Assembly (NCBI GenBank): GCA_947305795.1
Contig: CAMZEK010000006.1
Location: forward strand, 1-64,000
Direction of reading: 5' to 3'
Origin: an uncultured Bacteroidales bacterium
GTDB lineage: Bacteria; Bacteroidota; Bacteroidia; Bacteroidales; F082
DNA: 64,000 bases
Shown here: one piece after another, positions 1 to 7,847 of the stretch
Position numbering within the stretch: the first letter of the stretch is position 1
How the letters are laid out: every line of letters begins with the position of its first letter
Notes under the pieces: generated by a model
Database searches by the model: none
What the model was told of the DNA's origin: nothing
Seen by the model: the letters and a program-made list of their open reading frames with translations, nothing else
Position numbers and translations under genes: made by a program

Positions 1-5
1 CGCGG

Positions 6-13
6 CAAAATTA
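6..13 (-). promoter_or_regulatory. -7 box (TAATTTTG) for a gene left of the window
   Basis: The minus strand reads TAATTTTG, a match to the Bacteroidetes -7 consensus TAnnTTTG, and points out of the window. It is divergent from the DUF3109 gene promoter, so a leftward gene probably starts just beyond position 1. Confidence 0.5.
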
Positions 14-49
14 GTCTTTTTTCCTTTACCTTTCAATTAATTAAACAAC

Positions 50-57
50 TATCTTTG
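50..57 (+). promoter_or_regulatory. -7 box (TATCTTTG) of the DUF3109 gene
   Basis: TATCTTTG ends only four bases before the ATG at 62. Transcription should begin at or next to the start codon, giving a leaderless or nearly leaderless mRNA. Confidence 0.65.
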
Positions 58-61
58 CAGC

Positions 62-619
62 ATGATTATTCTTGACAACATTGTCGTCTCCGACGAATTC
101 CTAAACGCAAAGTTCTGTTGCAGCCTGCCGCGTTGCAAAGGTTGGTGCTGTGTGGCTGGTGACGCGGGCGCACCTTTGGAAGCCGCTGAAATTGAGCAAA
201 TTGAAGACAACCTTGAAGCCATCAAACCTTACATGCGCCCTGAAGGCATTAAGGTAGTGGAAGAAAACGATGTCTACGACTACGATGAGACGGGCGAACT
301 CGTCACGCCTTTGGTGAACGGCGAGGAATGCGCTTTTGTCTATTTCCATGAGAACGGCACCGCCCTTTGCGCCATCGAAAAGGCCTATCTTGAAGGCAAA
401 TGCGACTTCCGCAAACCCATTTCTTGCCACCTTTATCCTATTAGGCTCGTTGAAAAAGATGGCTTCACGCACATCCTTTATCACGAGTGGAGTGTATGCG
501 TGCCTGCCAAGCGCAAGGGCGAGAAGGAAGGCATTCCGTTGTGGAAGTTCCTCAAAGAGCCGATGATACGGAAGTTTGGTGAGGACTGGTATGAGCGCTT
601 TGCGCAGTTGGCAGTTTAA
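62..619 (+). CDS. DUF3109 family cysteine-rich protein
   Basis: This 185-residue protein matches the DUF3109 family common in Bacteroidetes; its biochemical role is unknown. It has two cysteine groups: residues 19-30 (FCCSLPRCKGWCC) and a later group around ALCAIEK, GKCDF and SCHLYPIR. The pattern resembles the YkgJ-like zinc/iron-chelating fold, so metal or Fe-S binding is likely. There is no signal peptide, so it should be cytoplasmic. The ATG at 62 is the only sensible start and lies four bases after its -7 box. Its stop overlaps the convergent glycosyltransferase stop by four bases. Confidence 0.8.
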   Translation: MIILDNIVVSDEFLNAKFCCSLPRCKGWCCVAGDAGAPLEAAEIEQIEDNLEAIKPYMRPEGIKVVEENDVYDYDETGELVTPLVNGEECAFVYFHENGTALCAIEKAYLEGKCDFRKPISCHLYPIRLVEKDGFTHILYHEWSVCVPAKRKGEKEGIPLWKFLKEPMIRKFGEDWYERFAQLAV

Positions 620-2025
620 ACCATCCCACGAGCAGCAAGTTTCAGCCAGTTCCAAGTGAGCAGGGCGACGAAAAGAATCCAGCAATAAACGTAGAAAAGT
701 ACCAGGTCCTTGCGGCGCAGGTGTGTCATGGCGTAGGCCGCCATCAATACAATTAAAGGTACGGCTGCCTCGTGGTAGCGCTCCGAATTGGCCGCGAACG
801 AGAACATGATGATGGCCAAATACGACAGTTCGTATGCCCCAACCAGCGAGAAATCGCGCCACTTTTTCTGCCTGATGGCGATGAGGAGGGACAGCATGGC
901 AAAAAAGGCGAGGAAATTCTTGACGTAAATGCTCCCGTGAATCATTTTGTTGTGGTCGGGAGCTTCCTCTACCATTGGGGCAAGAGGCAACACGAAAGCA
1001 CCAGGAGCCAATAATGCGCTGTTGGCCAATTGGCTGTGTTTCATCCCTTTGGCCTCGTATTTCATCGCTTGATAGTTCAAGTCGGTGAATTTCAGCCAAT
1101 AGACGATTCTCATCTCCTTGCCAATTGGGGTCAACAAAAAGACGAAAAACACAGCCACCGTTGCCGCAAGGGTGATGATTTTGCTTTTTTTGTTTGTCAA
1201 GTCGTTGGGCGACAGGATGATAAACACAAGAAAAGCGAAAATCAAGCACATGCCGATGATGGTGCGGAAACCGAAAATCAGGCCAGTGAGGAGAATTGGA
1301 CAGAGGATGTTCCAGACAGTGTATTTCTTGCTTCGGATGAGGTAGTCCATGCGTTCAAGCGCGAGGATGGAGAGGAAAATCAGCTCCATTTCTTTGGTAT
1401 GCAGGCCGCAAATCTGAACCAGAAGAGGCATGAATACACACATTACGGCAGCCAAACGCCCTGTGCGTTCGCCGAAAGTGCGTGTACCCAATTTGTACAT
1501 CACAAGGCAGAGATACGCACTCATCAATGCCTTTAACAGTCTTGGTGTCAGGACGTTAGGTCCAAAGATGGTGTAAATGAGTGTCAGCCAAAGTGTATAG
1601 CCTTGATCGGAGAAGCCCATCGTGGAGGCGTGTAGGTATTGGAAAACGTAAGCGATTTCGCCTTGCCGCACACTGCGCGACAAAATGACACCCATCTTAT
1701 GGTAGCCAAAGCTGTCGGCAGCATTGTATTCAAACGGAAGGCCAGTTTGGTAATAATAGTAATAACACATCGCAAAGGCGTATACGGCCCTGATGGCCAA
1801 GGCCGTCCAAAACACCTTGGGGCAAAAATGCTTTGGGTCGTCGTTTTTCCATCGGGGATAGAAAACGTCGGTGAGAACGAAGAAAAACAACACCTCTCCG
1901 ATGCCCCATAGTATCCATTTGAGTTGCAGGGCATAATGACGAAACGCCACACTGACAACAATCAGTGCCAGCAAATAGATGCCGATGCCGAAAATGGAGA
2001 TATGGCGGAGGAGGCGTTGGCTCAT
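616..2025 (-). CDS. Polytopic membrane glycosyltransferase-like protein (GT39/RgtA-like)
   Basis: A 469-residue protein made almost entirely of hydrophobic helices, roughly eleven or twelve, with a polar loop near residues 95-110 containing ADSFGYH. That acidic loop after the first helices recalls the catalytic loop of GT-C enzymes (dolichyl-phosphate-mannose mannosyltransferase, ArnT or RgtA-like), which move sugars from lipid carriers at the outer face of the inner membrane. The donor and acceptor cannot be read. It lies 48 bases downstream of the BACON-like lipoprotein gene on the same strand, with a hairpin between, and has no clear promoter of its own, so it is probably co-transcribed. 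Other polytopic families without a known function remain possible. Confidence 0.6.
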   Translation of the reverse strand: MSQRLLRHISIFGIGIYLLALIVVSVAFRHYALQLKWILWGIGEVLFFFVLTDVFYPRWKNDDPKHFCPKVFWTALAIRAVYAFAMCYYYYYQTGLPFEYNAADSFGYHKMGVILSRSVRQGEIAYVFQYLHASTMGFSDQGYTLWLTLIYTIFGPNVLTPRLLKALMSAYLCLVMYKLGTRTFGERTGRLAAVMCVFMPLLVQICGLHTKEMELIFLSILALERMDYLIRSKKYTVWNILCPILLTGLIFGFRTIIGMCLIFAFLVFIILSPNDLTNKKSKIITLAATVAVFFVFLLTPIGKEMRIVYWLKFTDLNYQAMKYEAKGMKHSQLANSALLAPGAFVLPLAPMVEEAPDHNKMIHGSIYVKNFLAFFAMLSLLIAIRQKKWRDFSLVGAYELSYLAIIMFSFAANSERYHEAAVPLIVLMAAYAMTHLRRKDLVLFYVYCWILFVALLTWNWLKLAARGMV

Positions 2026-2035
2026 CTTAACACAG

Positions 2036-2062
2036 GTAGAGACGGCATTACACCGTCTCTAC
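2036..2062. repeat. Dispersed palindrome, copy 1 (GTAGAGACGG ... CCGTCTCTAC)
   Basis: Perfect 10-bp arms GTAGAGACGG and CCGTCTCTAC surround a 7-base loop. It lies just after the stop of the BACON-like lipoprotein gene. Related copies are at 9629-9656 and 54514-54541, also at gene 3' ends. Confidence 0.8.
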
Positions 2063-2073
2063 AAATTTGATAT

Positions 2074-2964
2074 TTAAAATATTAAAATCGGTTCGTGACC
2101 GTCACGTTTCTTGGCCTTACGCTTCAAGATAGCCTTCTGTTGTGGAGTGAAGTTGCCGATTTTCTTCATGTCGAAACGTTCCCAAAAGTTGGGTCTATAT
2201 TCGTGCATGATGCGGAACACCTCTTCGGTGGCACAAAGCACTGGCGCGTTGTAAATCTCTGAAATTGTGTCCGAAACCGTTTCAAACTCGATGTGCAGGA
2301 TTCTGTTGAAGGGGTCGAATTCGTAGGTGTAAAGATAATACACGGTGCTGTCGGCGTGGCTGTCCTTCTGTATTCCCATGCCGTCATCAAGGAAATAGAA
2401 GAGATAACCTGTCGTGGTGTCGTTGGGATTGAATTCAAAATATTGGTAGGAGTCTTCGACAACTTCGCCGTAGTAGTCAGTGTTCCAGTGTGCCGCGTTT
2501 GAGACGCCAAAAATCATGTTGGTGATGCTTTGGAGTTCGGTCGGATCGTTGGTGTTTTGTAAGACACGCACCTGCACTTGAATGTGTCCGTTGGCTGAAG
2601 TGATGGTAAACGAAGAGGCTCGATTCGGCACGCCTTCCAGCGGATCTACTAAGATAGAAAGCGTCATGTCTCCTCTTCCACTCGTCACAATTTTAGTCGT
2701 TTCGATGGCAGAATATGTCATGGATCCGTTGCTTGTGAAAACCGTCGTGTCGTAGCTTTCTCTGATGGTGTACCAATCTGCATCGTCATCGATTTTTATA
2801 GACCATGGGCAATTGGCTGTAATTGTGATGTCTTGGACACTGGCTTCGATGGGGAACCAAAGCTCATGTGTGGAAACTTTGATAGACTCCTTGTTGCAGC
2901 TCACGAGGCTGAACACAGCAAGAGCAAAAAGCGCCGAATTCAAAAGGATGTTTCTTTTTTTCAT
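2074..2964 (-). CDS. BACON-like domain lipoprotein
   Basis: A 296-residue predicted lipoprotein. The N-terminus KKRNILLNSALFALAV ends in the lipobox FSLVSC, so it should be anchored by SPII, probably facing outward. Residues about 25-125 resemble a BACON domain (LWFPIEASVQDITITANCPW and later ITSANGHIQVQVRVLQN), a fold often found at the N-terminus of Bacteroidetes surface proteins that bind glycans or mucin. The C-terminal half has no recognisable domain and ends in a basic KRKAKKRDGH stretch. I chose ATG 2964 because it starts the signal peptide; the longer frame overlaps the promoter box at 2992-2999. Confidence 0.7.
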   Translation of the reverse strand: MKKRNILLNSALFALAVFSLVSCNKESIKVSTHELWFPIEASVQDITITANCPWSIKIDDDADWYTIRESYDTTVFTSNGSMTYSAIETTKIVTSGRGDMTLSILVDPLEGVPNRASSFTITSANGHIQVQVRVLQNTNDPTELQSITNMIFGVSNAAHWNTDYYGEVVEDSYQYFEFNPNDTTTGYLFYFLDDGMGIQKDSHADSTVYYLYTYEFDPFNRILHIEFETVSDTISEIYNAPVLCATEEVFRIMHEYRPNFWERFDMKKIGNFTPQQKAILKRKAKKRDGHEPILIF

Positions 2965-2991
2965 TTTATTAGGTGTTGTTGATTTGCGTTG

Positions 2992-2999
2992 CAAAAGTA
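2992..2999 (-). promoter_or_regulatory. -7 box (TACTTTTG) of the BACON-like lipoprotein gene
   Basis: TACTTTTG on the minus strand lies 27 bases upstream of ATG 2964. It rules out the longer start at 3012. Confidence 0.65.
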
Positions 3000-3031
3000 C
3001 GATTTTTCTCACATAAAAGCGGTTTCTGTCG

Positions 3032-5236
3032 TCATATCCGTTTTTTCTCTTTCTTTTTCTTGATGTTCATGGGCATGTCGGCAAGCATTTCAAAGTCCAT
3101 CTTGTGTTTGAAGAGGTCGACTGCTTTCACGCGGATGCGCACTTCGTCGCCGAGTTGGATAATGCGCCCCGTGTCCTGCCCGACCACACGGAAGTTGTCG
3201 TCGTCGAGGAAATAATAGTCGCCAGGAAGGTCTTCGTAGCGCACCATGCCCTCGCATTTGTTGCCTTTCAGCTCAACGAACAAACCCCATTTGCTCACGC
3301 CCGAGACCAAGCCTTCAAACACCTGTCCAATCTTATCTTGCAGGTACTCAGCTTGTTTGTACTTGATAGACTGGCGCTCCATTTCTTCGGCCTGTTTCTC
3401 CATTTCGCTGGCGTGCTTGCACATCTCCTCGTAGTCTTTCTTGTCGGCAGAGCCTTGATCCTCAATGAGATACCTTTCAATCAAGCGGTGTACCATCAAG
3501 TCGGGATAACGGCGGATGGGCGAGGTGAAATGGGTGTAGTAGTCGAACGCGAGGCCATAATGCCCGATGTTGTCGGTGCTGTAGATGGCTTTGGCCATGG
3601 TGCGCAAAGCCACCGTCTCAATGAGGTTCTTTTCGCCCTTGCCCTCAACGTCTTTGAAAAGCTTGTTGTACGAACTAACTAAAGTACTGCGGTTGCTGAG
3701 GTTCATCGTGTATCCAAGGCGCGAGAGCAACAACACAAACTTATTGAGTTTCTCTGGATTCGGCTCATCGTGGATGCGGTAGACGAAAGTATGGTTGTGC
3801 CACTTGCTTTCGGGCTTGCCGAAGGTCTCAGCCACGGTGCGGTTGGCCAATAGCATAAAATCCTCAATCAGTTCATGCGACTCATTTTGTACACGGACGT
3901 AGGTGTCAATCGGTTTCTTGTTCTCGTCGAGGATGAATTTCACCTCCTCCGAGTGGAAGTTGATGCTGCCGTTGGCCATGCGTTTTTCGCGGAGTTTGGT
4001 GGCCAAGCTGTTGAAAGTCAGAATTTCGGCCTTGTAGTCGCCATCGCCGCCTTCAATCATGGTTTGCACCTCTTCATAAGTATAACGGCGGCATGACTTG
4101 ATGATGGTCTTGCCAATCCAGCGGTCGAAAATGTTGGCTTCGTCGTCCATTTCAAAAACAACAGAAAAAGTCAGTTTTTCCTCGTCGGGACGGAGCGAAC
4201 AGACGTTGTTGCACAGTTTTTCGGGGAGCATGGGGATGGTGCGATCGACGAGATAGACGCTTGTGCCTCGGTCAAGGGCTTCATGGTCGATGGCAGAGCC
4301 GATGTGGACATAGTGCGACACGTCGGCGATATGCACGCCCATCTCCCAATGGCCGTTGCTGAGTTTTTGCAAACTGATGGCATCGTCGAAGTCCTTGGCA
4401 TCGGCGGGGTCGATGGTGATGGTGAATATCTTGCGGAAGTCGCGTCGCCGTTTGATTTCGTCCCTGCTGATTTTGACAGGAATCTTACTTGCCTCTTTTT
4501 CAACCTCTTTCGGAAACTCGATTGGGTATTCGTGCGCCGCGAGGATGCTTTCCATCTCCACATTGTTCTCGCCTGGTTTGCCCAACACGCGAGTGATTTC
4601 GCCGAAGGGATTGCCCGAGCCGTCGGGCCAGTCCACCAAGTGCGCAATGACCTTTTGGCCGTCCTTGGCACCATGCAAGTCGCCGCGCGGAATAAAAATA
4701 TCGACAGGCATCCAGTCCACGTCGGGGCGGACGTACACATAGCCGTGCGAAATGCTCAACAGGCCCACGAAATCGGTGTGCTTGCGCTCCAAAATTTCCA
4801 CGATTTCGCCTTCCGGCTTGGCATTGTTGCGCTTCGGGAACATCGCCACGCGCACGCGGTCGCCGTGCAGGGCCTTGTAAGTGTTGTTGGCCGCGATGAA
4901 AACATCCTCGCTCTCGCCGTCGTCAAGGGTCACGTAGGCTTTGCCCGTCGACTTCATTTCCACCGTGCCTTCCACGTAACGCATTTTGGGGCGGAACTGT
5001 TCCATGCCTGCGGAACTCATCACATAGCTGTAAGGTCTTTCCTCCTTCAGCAAGCCCTTGTTTTTCAAGTCGATAAGAAGATTGTACACCACATCCTTCC
5101 CCGCTTGGTCCCTGATGCCCATGATTTTGCAGACCTGCTTGTAGTTCTTCGGGCGGAAGGGGTCGTCGGCGAAAATGCCCAAAATCACGCTGGTGAACGT
5201 GCTCAGCTTGTTTTCTATCTTTTTTTTCTTTGCCAT
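3032..5236 (-). CDS. rnr: Ribonuclease R
   Basis: This 734-residue 3'-5' exoribonuclease of the RNase II/RNB superfamily degrades structured RNA and takes part in mRNA and rRNA quality control. The order is an N-terminal winged-helix-like region (about 1-70), cold-shock domains (about 75-220), the RNB catalytic domain with its acidic motif DPADAKDFDDA near residues 268-280, an S1 domain near 640-720, and a lysine-rich tail (KKKKEKKR). All these match RNase R rather than RNase II. ATG 5236 (MAKKKK) was chosen because the longer frame crosses the promoter box at 5264-5271. It is divergent from the M64 peptidase gene. Confidence 0.96.
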   Translation of the reverse strand: MAKKKKIENKLSTFTSVILGIFADDPFRPKNYKQVCKIMGIRDQAGKDVVYNLLIDLKNKGLLKEERPYSYVMSSAGMEQFRPKMRYVEGTVEMKSTGKAYVTLDDGESEDVFIAANNTYKALHGDRVRVAMFPKRNNAKPEGEIVEILERKHTDFVGLLSISHGYVYVRPDVDWMPVDIFIPRGDLHGAKDGQKVIAHLVDWPDGSGNPFGEITRVLGKPGENNVEMESILAAHEYPIEFPKEVEKEASKIPVKISRDEIKRRRDFRKIFTITIDPADAKDFDDAISLQKLSNGHWEMGVHIADVSHYVHIGSAIDHEALDRGTSVYLVDRTIPMLPEKLCNNVCSLRPDEEKLTFSVVFEMDDEANIFDRWIGKTIIKSCRRYTYEEVQTMIEGGDGDYKAEILTFNSLATKLREKRMANGSINFHSEEVKFILDENKKPIDTYVRVQNESHELIEDFMLLANRTVAETFGKPESKWHNHTFVYRIHDEPNPEKLNKFVLLLSRLGYTMNLSNRSTLVSSYNKLFKDVEGKGEKNLIETVALRTMAKAIYSTDNIGHYGLAFDYYTHFTSPIRRYPDLMVHRLIERYLIEDQGSADKKDYEEMCKHASEMEKQAEEMERQSIKYKQAEYLQDKIGQVFEGLVSGVSKWGLFVELKGNKCEGMVRYEDLPGDYYFLDDDNFRVVGQDTGRIIQLGDEVRIRVKAVDLFKHKMDFEMLADMPMNIKKKKEKKRI

Positions 5237-5263
5237 GTGCTGTCTTTTTCGGTTATGTAAGCG

Positions 5264-5271
5264 CAAAAATA
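5264..5271 (-). promoter_or_regulatory. -7 box (TATTTTTG) of rnr
   Basis: TATTTTTG on the minus strand, 27 bases upstream of the rnr ATG; back to back with the M64 peptidase promoter. Confidence 0.65.
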
Positions 5272-5292
5272 CAAAAGAAATCCAAAAAGCCC

Positions 5293-5300
5293 TATCTTTG
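5293..5300 (+). promoter_or_regulatory. -7 box (TATCTTTG) of the M64 peptidase gene
   Basis: TATCTTTG ends 17 bases before ATG 5318. Confidence 0.65.
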
Positions 5301-5317
5301 CGCAAAATTCTCTCACT

Positions 5318-6589
5318 ATGAAAAGATACCTTTTATTAATGGGCTTCCTGTTGCCCGCGATGGCTTGGGCGCAATTTGACCAGTATTTCACCGAGGCCTC
5401 GCTCCGTGTGGACTATTGCCTCACGGGAACGAAAAACGAAACCTCGTTCTCTCTCAAGGAACTGATTCGAGAACCCTATTGGAGCGGCTCTACGACCAAC
5501 CTCATTGACAGCCTTGAATTCGGCAACTACATCGTCAAGGTTTTTGAGGCGGGAACGGATAACTTGCTGTTTTCCAAAGGTTACCAGAACCTTTTCGGCG
5601 AATGGCAAACCACCCTTGAGGCCCAAACCTTGACCAAAAGCTTTGAGGAATCGGTCATCGTGCCTTTCCCGAAAGTGAACATCGACATTGCTCTGCTTTA
5701 CAAGACTTGGGAGGGCGAGTTGAAGGAAGGGATGCGCTTTACGGTCAACCCAGACGACTATTTTATCCGCAATTACGATGACCTCAACTTGCCCATCTAT
5801 GACGCTTGGATTGGCAACAAGGATTTCACCAAAGCCGTTGACATTGTGATACTTCCCGAGGGTTACACACAGGCCGAGATGGGCAAGTTCATCAAGGACT
5901 GCGACTTTTTTGTGAAGAGTCTATTCAGCTATGCGCCTTACGACCGTTACCGCGAGAGTTTCAACGTGCGCGGCGTGATGGCCCCTTCCGCCGAAAGTGG
6001 CTGCACCATGCCTGGTGACCACATTTATAAAAACACGGTCATGCGCTTCAGCTTCTGGACCTTCGACTCCGAGCGCTACTGCATGAGCACCGACAACCGC
6101 GACATCCGCGACTTGGCCGGACAGGTACCATACGACCAGATTTACATCCTCGTCAACACAGAGAAATACGGCGGCGGCGGCATTTATAATTTCTATTGCT
6201 CCTCGGCCAGCAGCAATAGCTATTCGTCGGATGTCATCATCCATGAGTTCGGGCACGGTTTCGCGGGCCTCGCGGATGAATACTACAACGATGAGACGGG
6301 CTACGACCACATGTACAACCTCGACGTGGAGCCTTGGGAACCGAACATCACCACGATGAAGGACTTCAGCAACAAGTGGGGCGACATGCTTGACAAAAAA
6401 ACGCCTGTCCCGACACCGCGCGAGAAAAAATATGAACAAACCATCGGGGTCTTCGAGGGTGGTGGCTACGAACCGAAAGGCATGTACAGCCCCCACATGG
6501 ACTGTCTGATGAAGACTTTCAAGGGGCATGAGTTCTGTCCCGTTTGCCAGCGGGCGATCGAACGGATGATACTTTATTATTCTAAATGA
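5318..6589 (+). CDS. Secreted M64-family (IgA peptidase-like) zinc metallopeptidase
   Basis: A 423-residue protein with an N-terminal signal peptide (KRYLLLMGFLLPAMAWAQ) followed by a beta-rich M64 N-terminal region and the metallopeptidase domain. The zinc site HEFGH lies near residue 308 and continues with GLADEYY, a typical M64 context. Cysteines near the end (DCLMKTF, FCPVCQRA) match family members. Characterised M64 members include an IgA1/IgA2 peptidase of a Clostridium, but most Bacteroidetes members have unknown substrates, so IgA cleavage is only a possibility. It has its own promoter and should act in the periplasm or outside the cell. Confidence 0.88.
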   Translation: MKRYLLLMGFLLPAMAWAQFDQYFTEASLRVDYCLTGTKNETSFSLKELIREPYWSGSTTNLIDSLEFGNYIVKVFEAGTDNLLFSKGYQNLFGEWQTTLEAQTLTKSFEESVIVPFPKVNIDIALLYKTWEGELKEGMRFTVNPDDYFIRNYDDLNLPIYDAWIGNKDFTKAVDIVILPEGYTQAEMGKFIKDCDFFVKSLFSYAPYDRYRESFNVRGVMAPSAESGCTMPGDHIYKNTVMRFSFWTFDSERYCMSTDNRDIRDLAGQVPYDQIYILVNTEKYGGGGIYNFYCSSASSNSYSSDVIIHEFGHGFAGLADEYYNDETGYDHMYNLDVEPWEPNITTMKDFSNKWGDMLDKKTPVPTPREKKYEQTIGVFEGGGYEPKGMYSPHMDCLMKTFKGHEFCPVCQRAIERMILYYSK

Positions 6590-6590
6590 T

Positions 6591-6665
6591 GAATTCGGAA
6601 TTCGGAATGCAGAATAATAGCCTCTGGTAGGTTGATTCCACATTCCGCATTCCACATTCCGCATT
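6591..6665. repeat. Inverted pair of period-7 tandem arrays
   Basis: At 6591-6615 the units read GAATTCG, GAATTCG, GAATGCA, GAAT. At 6635-6662 four perfect units alternate ATTCCAC and ATTCCGC, followed by ATT. The two arrays are roughly inverted relative to each other and can form a hairpin. They fill the gap between the M64 peptidase and the CvpA-like gene. Confidence 0.85.
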
Positions 6666-6676
6666 AATAAAGAACT

Positions 6677-7273
6677 ATGAACTACTTGGACATCATAATC
6701 GCTATCGTCTTGCTCCTTTTCGCCCTAAAGGGTTTGCGGAGAGGCATCATCATTGAGGTGGTCACTTTGCTGGCTTTCGGCGTGGGCATTTTCGGTGCCA
6801 TGCACTTCTCCGACTTCACGGCGGAACATCTGCAAGAAGTGATGGAAATCGACCCAAAATACCTGAATACCATCGCTTTCGTGTTGACTTTCATCCTTTT
6901 GGTGGTCATCGTCAACCTGATTGGGCGAGGGGTCTCAAAGTTGGTGAAAACGTTAAATTTGGGTTTTTGGGACAGGTTGGGCGGATTTCTGTTTGGCGCA
7001 GCCAAGGGAGTGCTGTTATGCAGCCTTTTAGTGCTGGTGCTCAACAATTTGCAATTGTTAGGGGTAGTTAAGGAGGAAGTAAAAAAGGAGTCAAAGTTAT
7101 ATCCTTATGTGGAAATGACCGTACCTTATTTATATCAGGGGTTTGATTTGGTGAGGGAGGCAATTAAGGATGTTGTTCCGCCCGCTCCCGACGCGCCTCA
7201 AGATAGCACGCCCGACACAACGGTTCATAGCTCTCCGTCTCGCCCAATACTACTAATTTGTCACCCGCGATGA
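6677..7273 (+). CDS. CvpA family membrane protein
   Basis: A 198-residue protein with four hydrophobic helices in the first 130 residues ([21 protein letters not shown], then [32 protein letters not shown] and [15 protein letters not shown]). This matches CvpA, an inner-membrane family linked to colicin V production and envelope stress in enterics, without a settled biochemical role. The C-terminal part after about residue 160 is proline-rich and non-conserved. The frame runs 110 bases into the antisense 3' end of tdk, so the last 35 or so residues are encoded opposite tdk codons. Confidence 0.85.
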   Translation: MNYLDIIIAIVLLLFALKGLRRGIIIEVVTLLAFGVGIFGAMHFSDFTAEHLQEVMEIDPKYLNTIAFVLTFILLVVIVNLIGRGVSKLVKTLNLGFWDRLGGFLFGAAKGVLLCSLLVLVLNNLQLLGVVKEEVKKESKLYPYVEMTVPYLYQGFDLVREAIKDVVPPAPDAPQDSTPDTTVHSSPSRPILLICHPR

Positions 7274-7757
7274 TGCGGTGCGAATATTGCGCCTGACCGC
7301 CACAGCGCACGCAGATGGCGTGTACCTTGGTCACGTCTTCGGCGATGGCCATCAGCTTTGGCATGGGGCCGAAGGGGTTGCCCATGAAGTCCATGTCCAA
7401 GCCCGCTATGATGACGCGCACGCCTTGGTTGGCCAACTGTTGGCACACATTAGGCAGCTCATCGTCAAGGAATTGCGCCTCGTCGATGCCGACCACATCC
7501 ACATCGGTGGCGTAAAAAAGAATCTCTTGGGCACTCTCCACTGGGATGGAATGCAAGGCCGTTGCGTTGTGCGAAACCACATCCTCGTCGCTGTAGCGCG
7601 TATCAACGCCTGGTTTGAAAATTTCCACCTTCAGCTTTGCGATTTTGGCGCGTTTCAACCTTCGGATGAGTTCTTCGGTCTTGCCCGAAAACATCGATCC
7701 GCAAATGACTTCAATCCAGCCTTGCGACTTATTGTGAGAATCTTTTTCTATGAACAT
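7164..7757 (-). CDS. tdk: Thymidine kinase
   Basis: A 197-residue type II (cytosolic) thymidine kinase that phosphorylates thymidine to dTMP in the salvage pathway. The P-loop [11 protein letters not shown] lies near residues 21-31, the Walker B-like [10 protein letters not shown] near 90-100, and the structural zinc cysteines in CVRC (about 147-150) and CRAC (about 183-186). Length and motifs are full. It is convergent with the CvpA-like gene, overlapping its 3' end by 110 bases. Confidence 0.96.
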   Translation of the reverse strand: MFIEKDSHNKSQGWIEVICGSMFSGKTEELIRRLKRAKIAKLKVEIFKPGVDTRYSDEDVVSHNATALHSIPVESAQEILFYATDVDVVGIDEAQFLDDELPNVCQQLANQGVRVIIAGLDMDFMGNPFGPMPKLMAIAEDVTKVHAICVRCGGQAQYSHRIIAGDKLVVLGETESYEPLCRACYLEARRERAEQHP

Positions 7758-7826
7758 GGTTGCGTTTTTAGAATATTTGTAATTTAGCGGTTCTATTCAA
7801 AGAGCTTGCTGAGCATGTCGAAGCAC

Positions 7827-7834
7827 AAAAGTAA
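7827..7834 (-). promoter_or_regulatory. -7 box (TACTTTTG), probable tdk promoter
   Basis: TACTTTTG on the minus strand, about 70 bases upstream of the tdk ATG. It lies beneath the possible N-terminal extension of the divergent gene, which favours that gene's shorter start at 7848. Confidence 0.5.
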
Positions 7835-7847
7835 AAAGAAAAAATAT

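Noticed and set aside
101..1249. A 382-codon open frame on the minus strand
   Set aside because: It is antisense to the DUF3109 and overlaps the glycosyltransferase gene; the translation is Arg/His-rich with no domain and reflects the codon use of the real genes.
4283..5260. A 325-codon open frame opposite rnr
   Set aside because: The complete RNase R gene explains this DNA; the frame has no recognisable family and is rich in His and Val as expected of antisense frames here.
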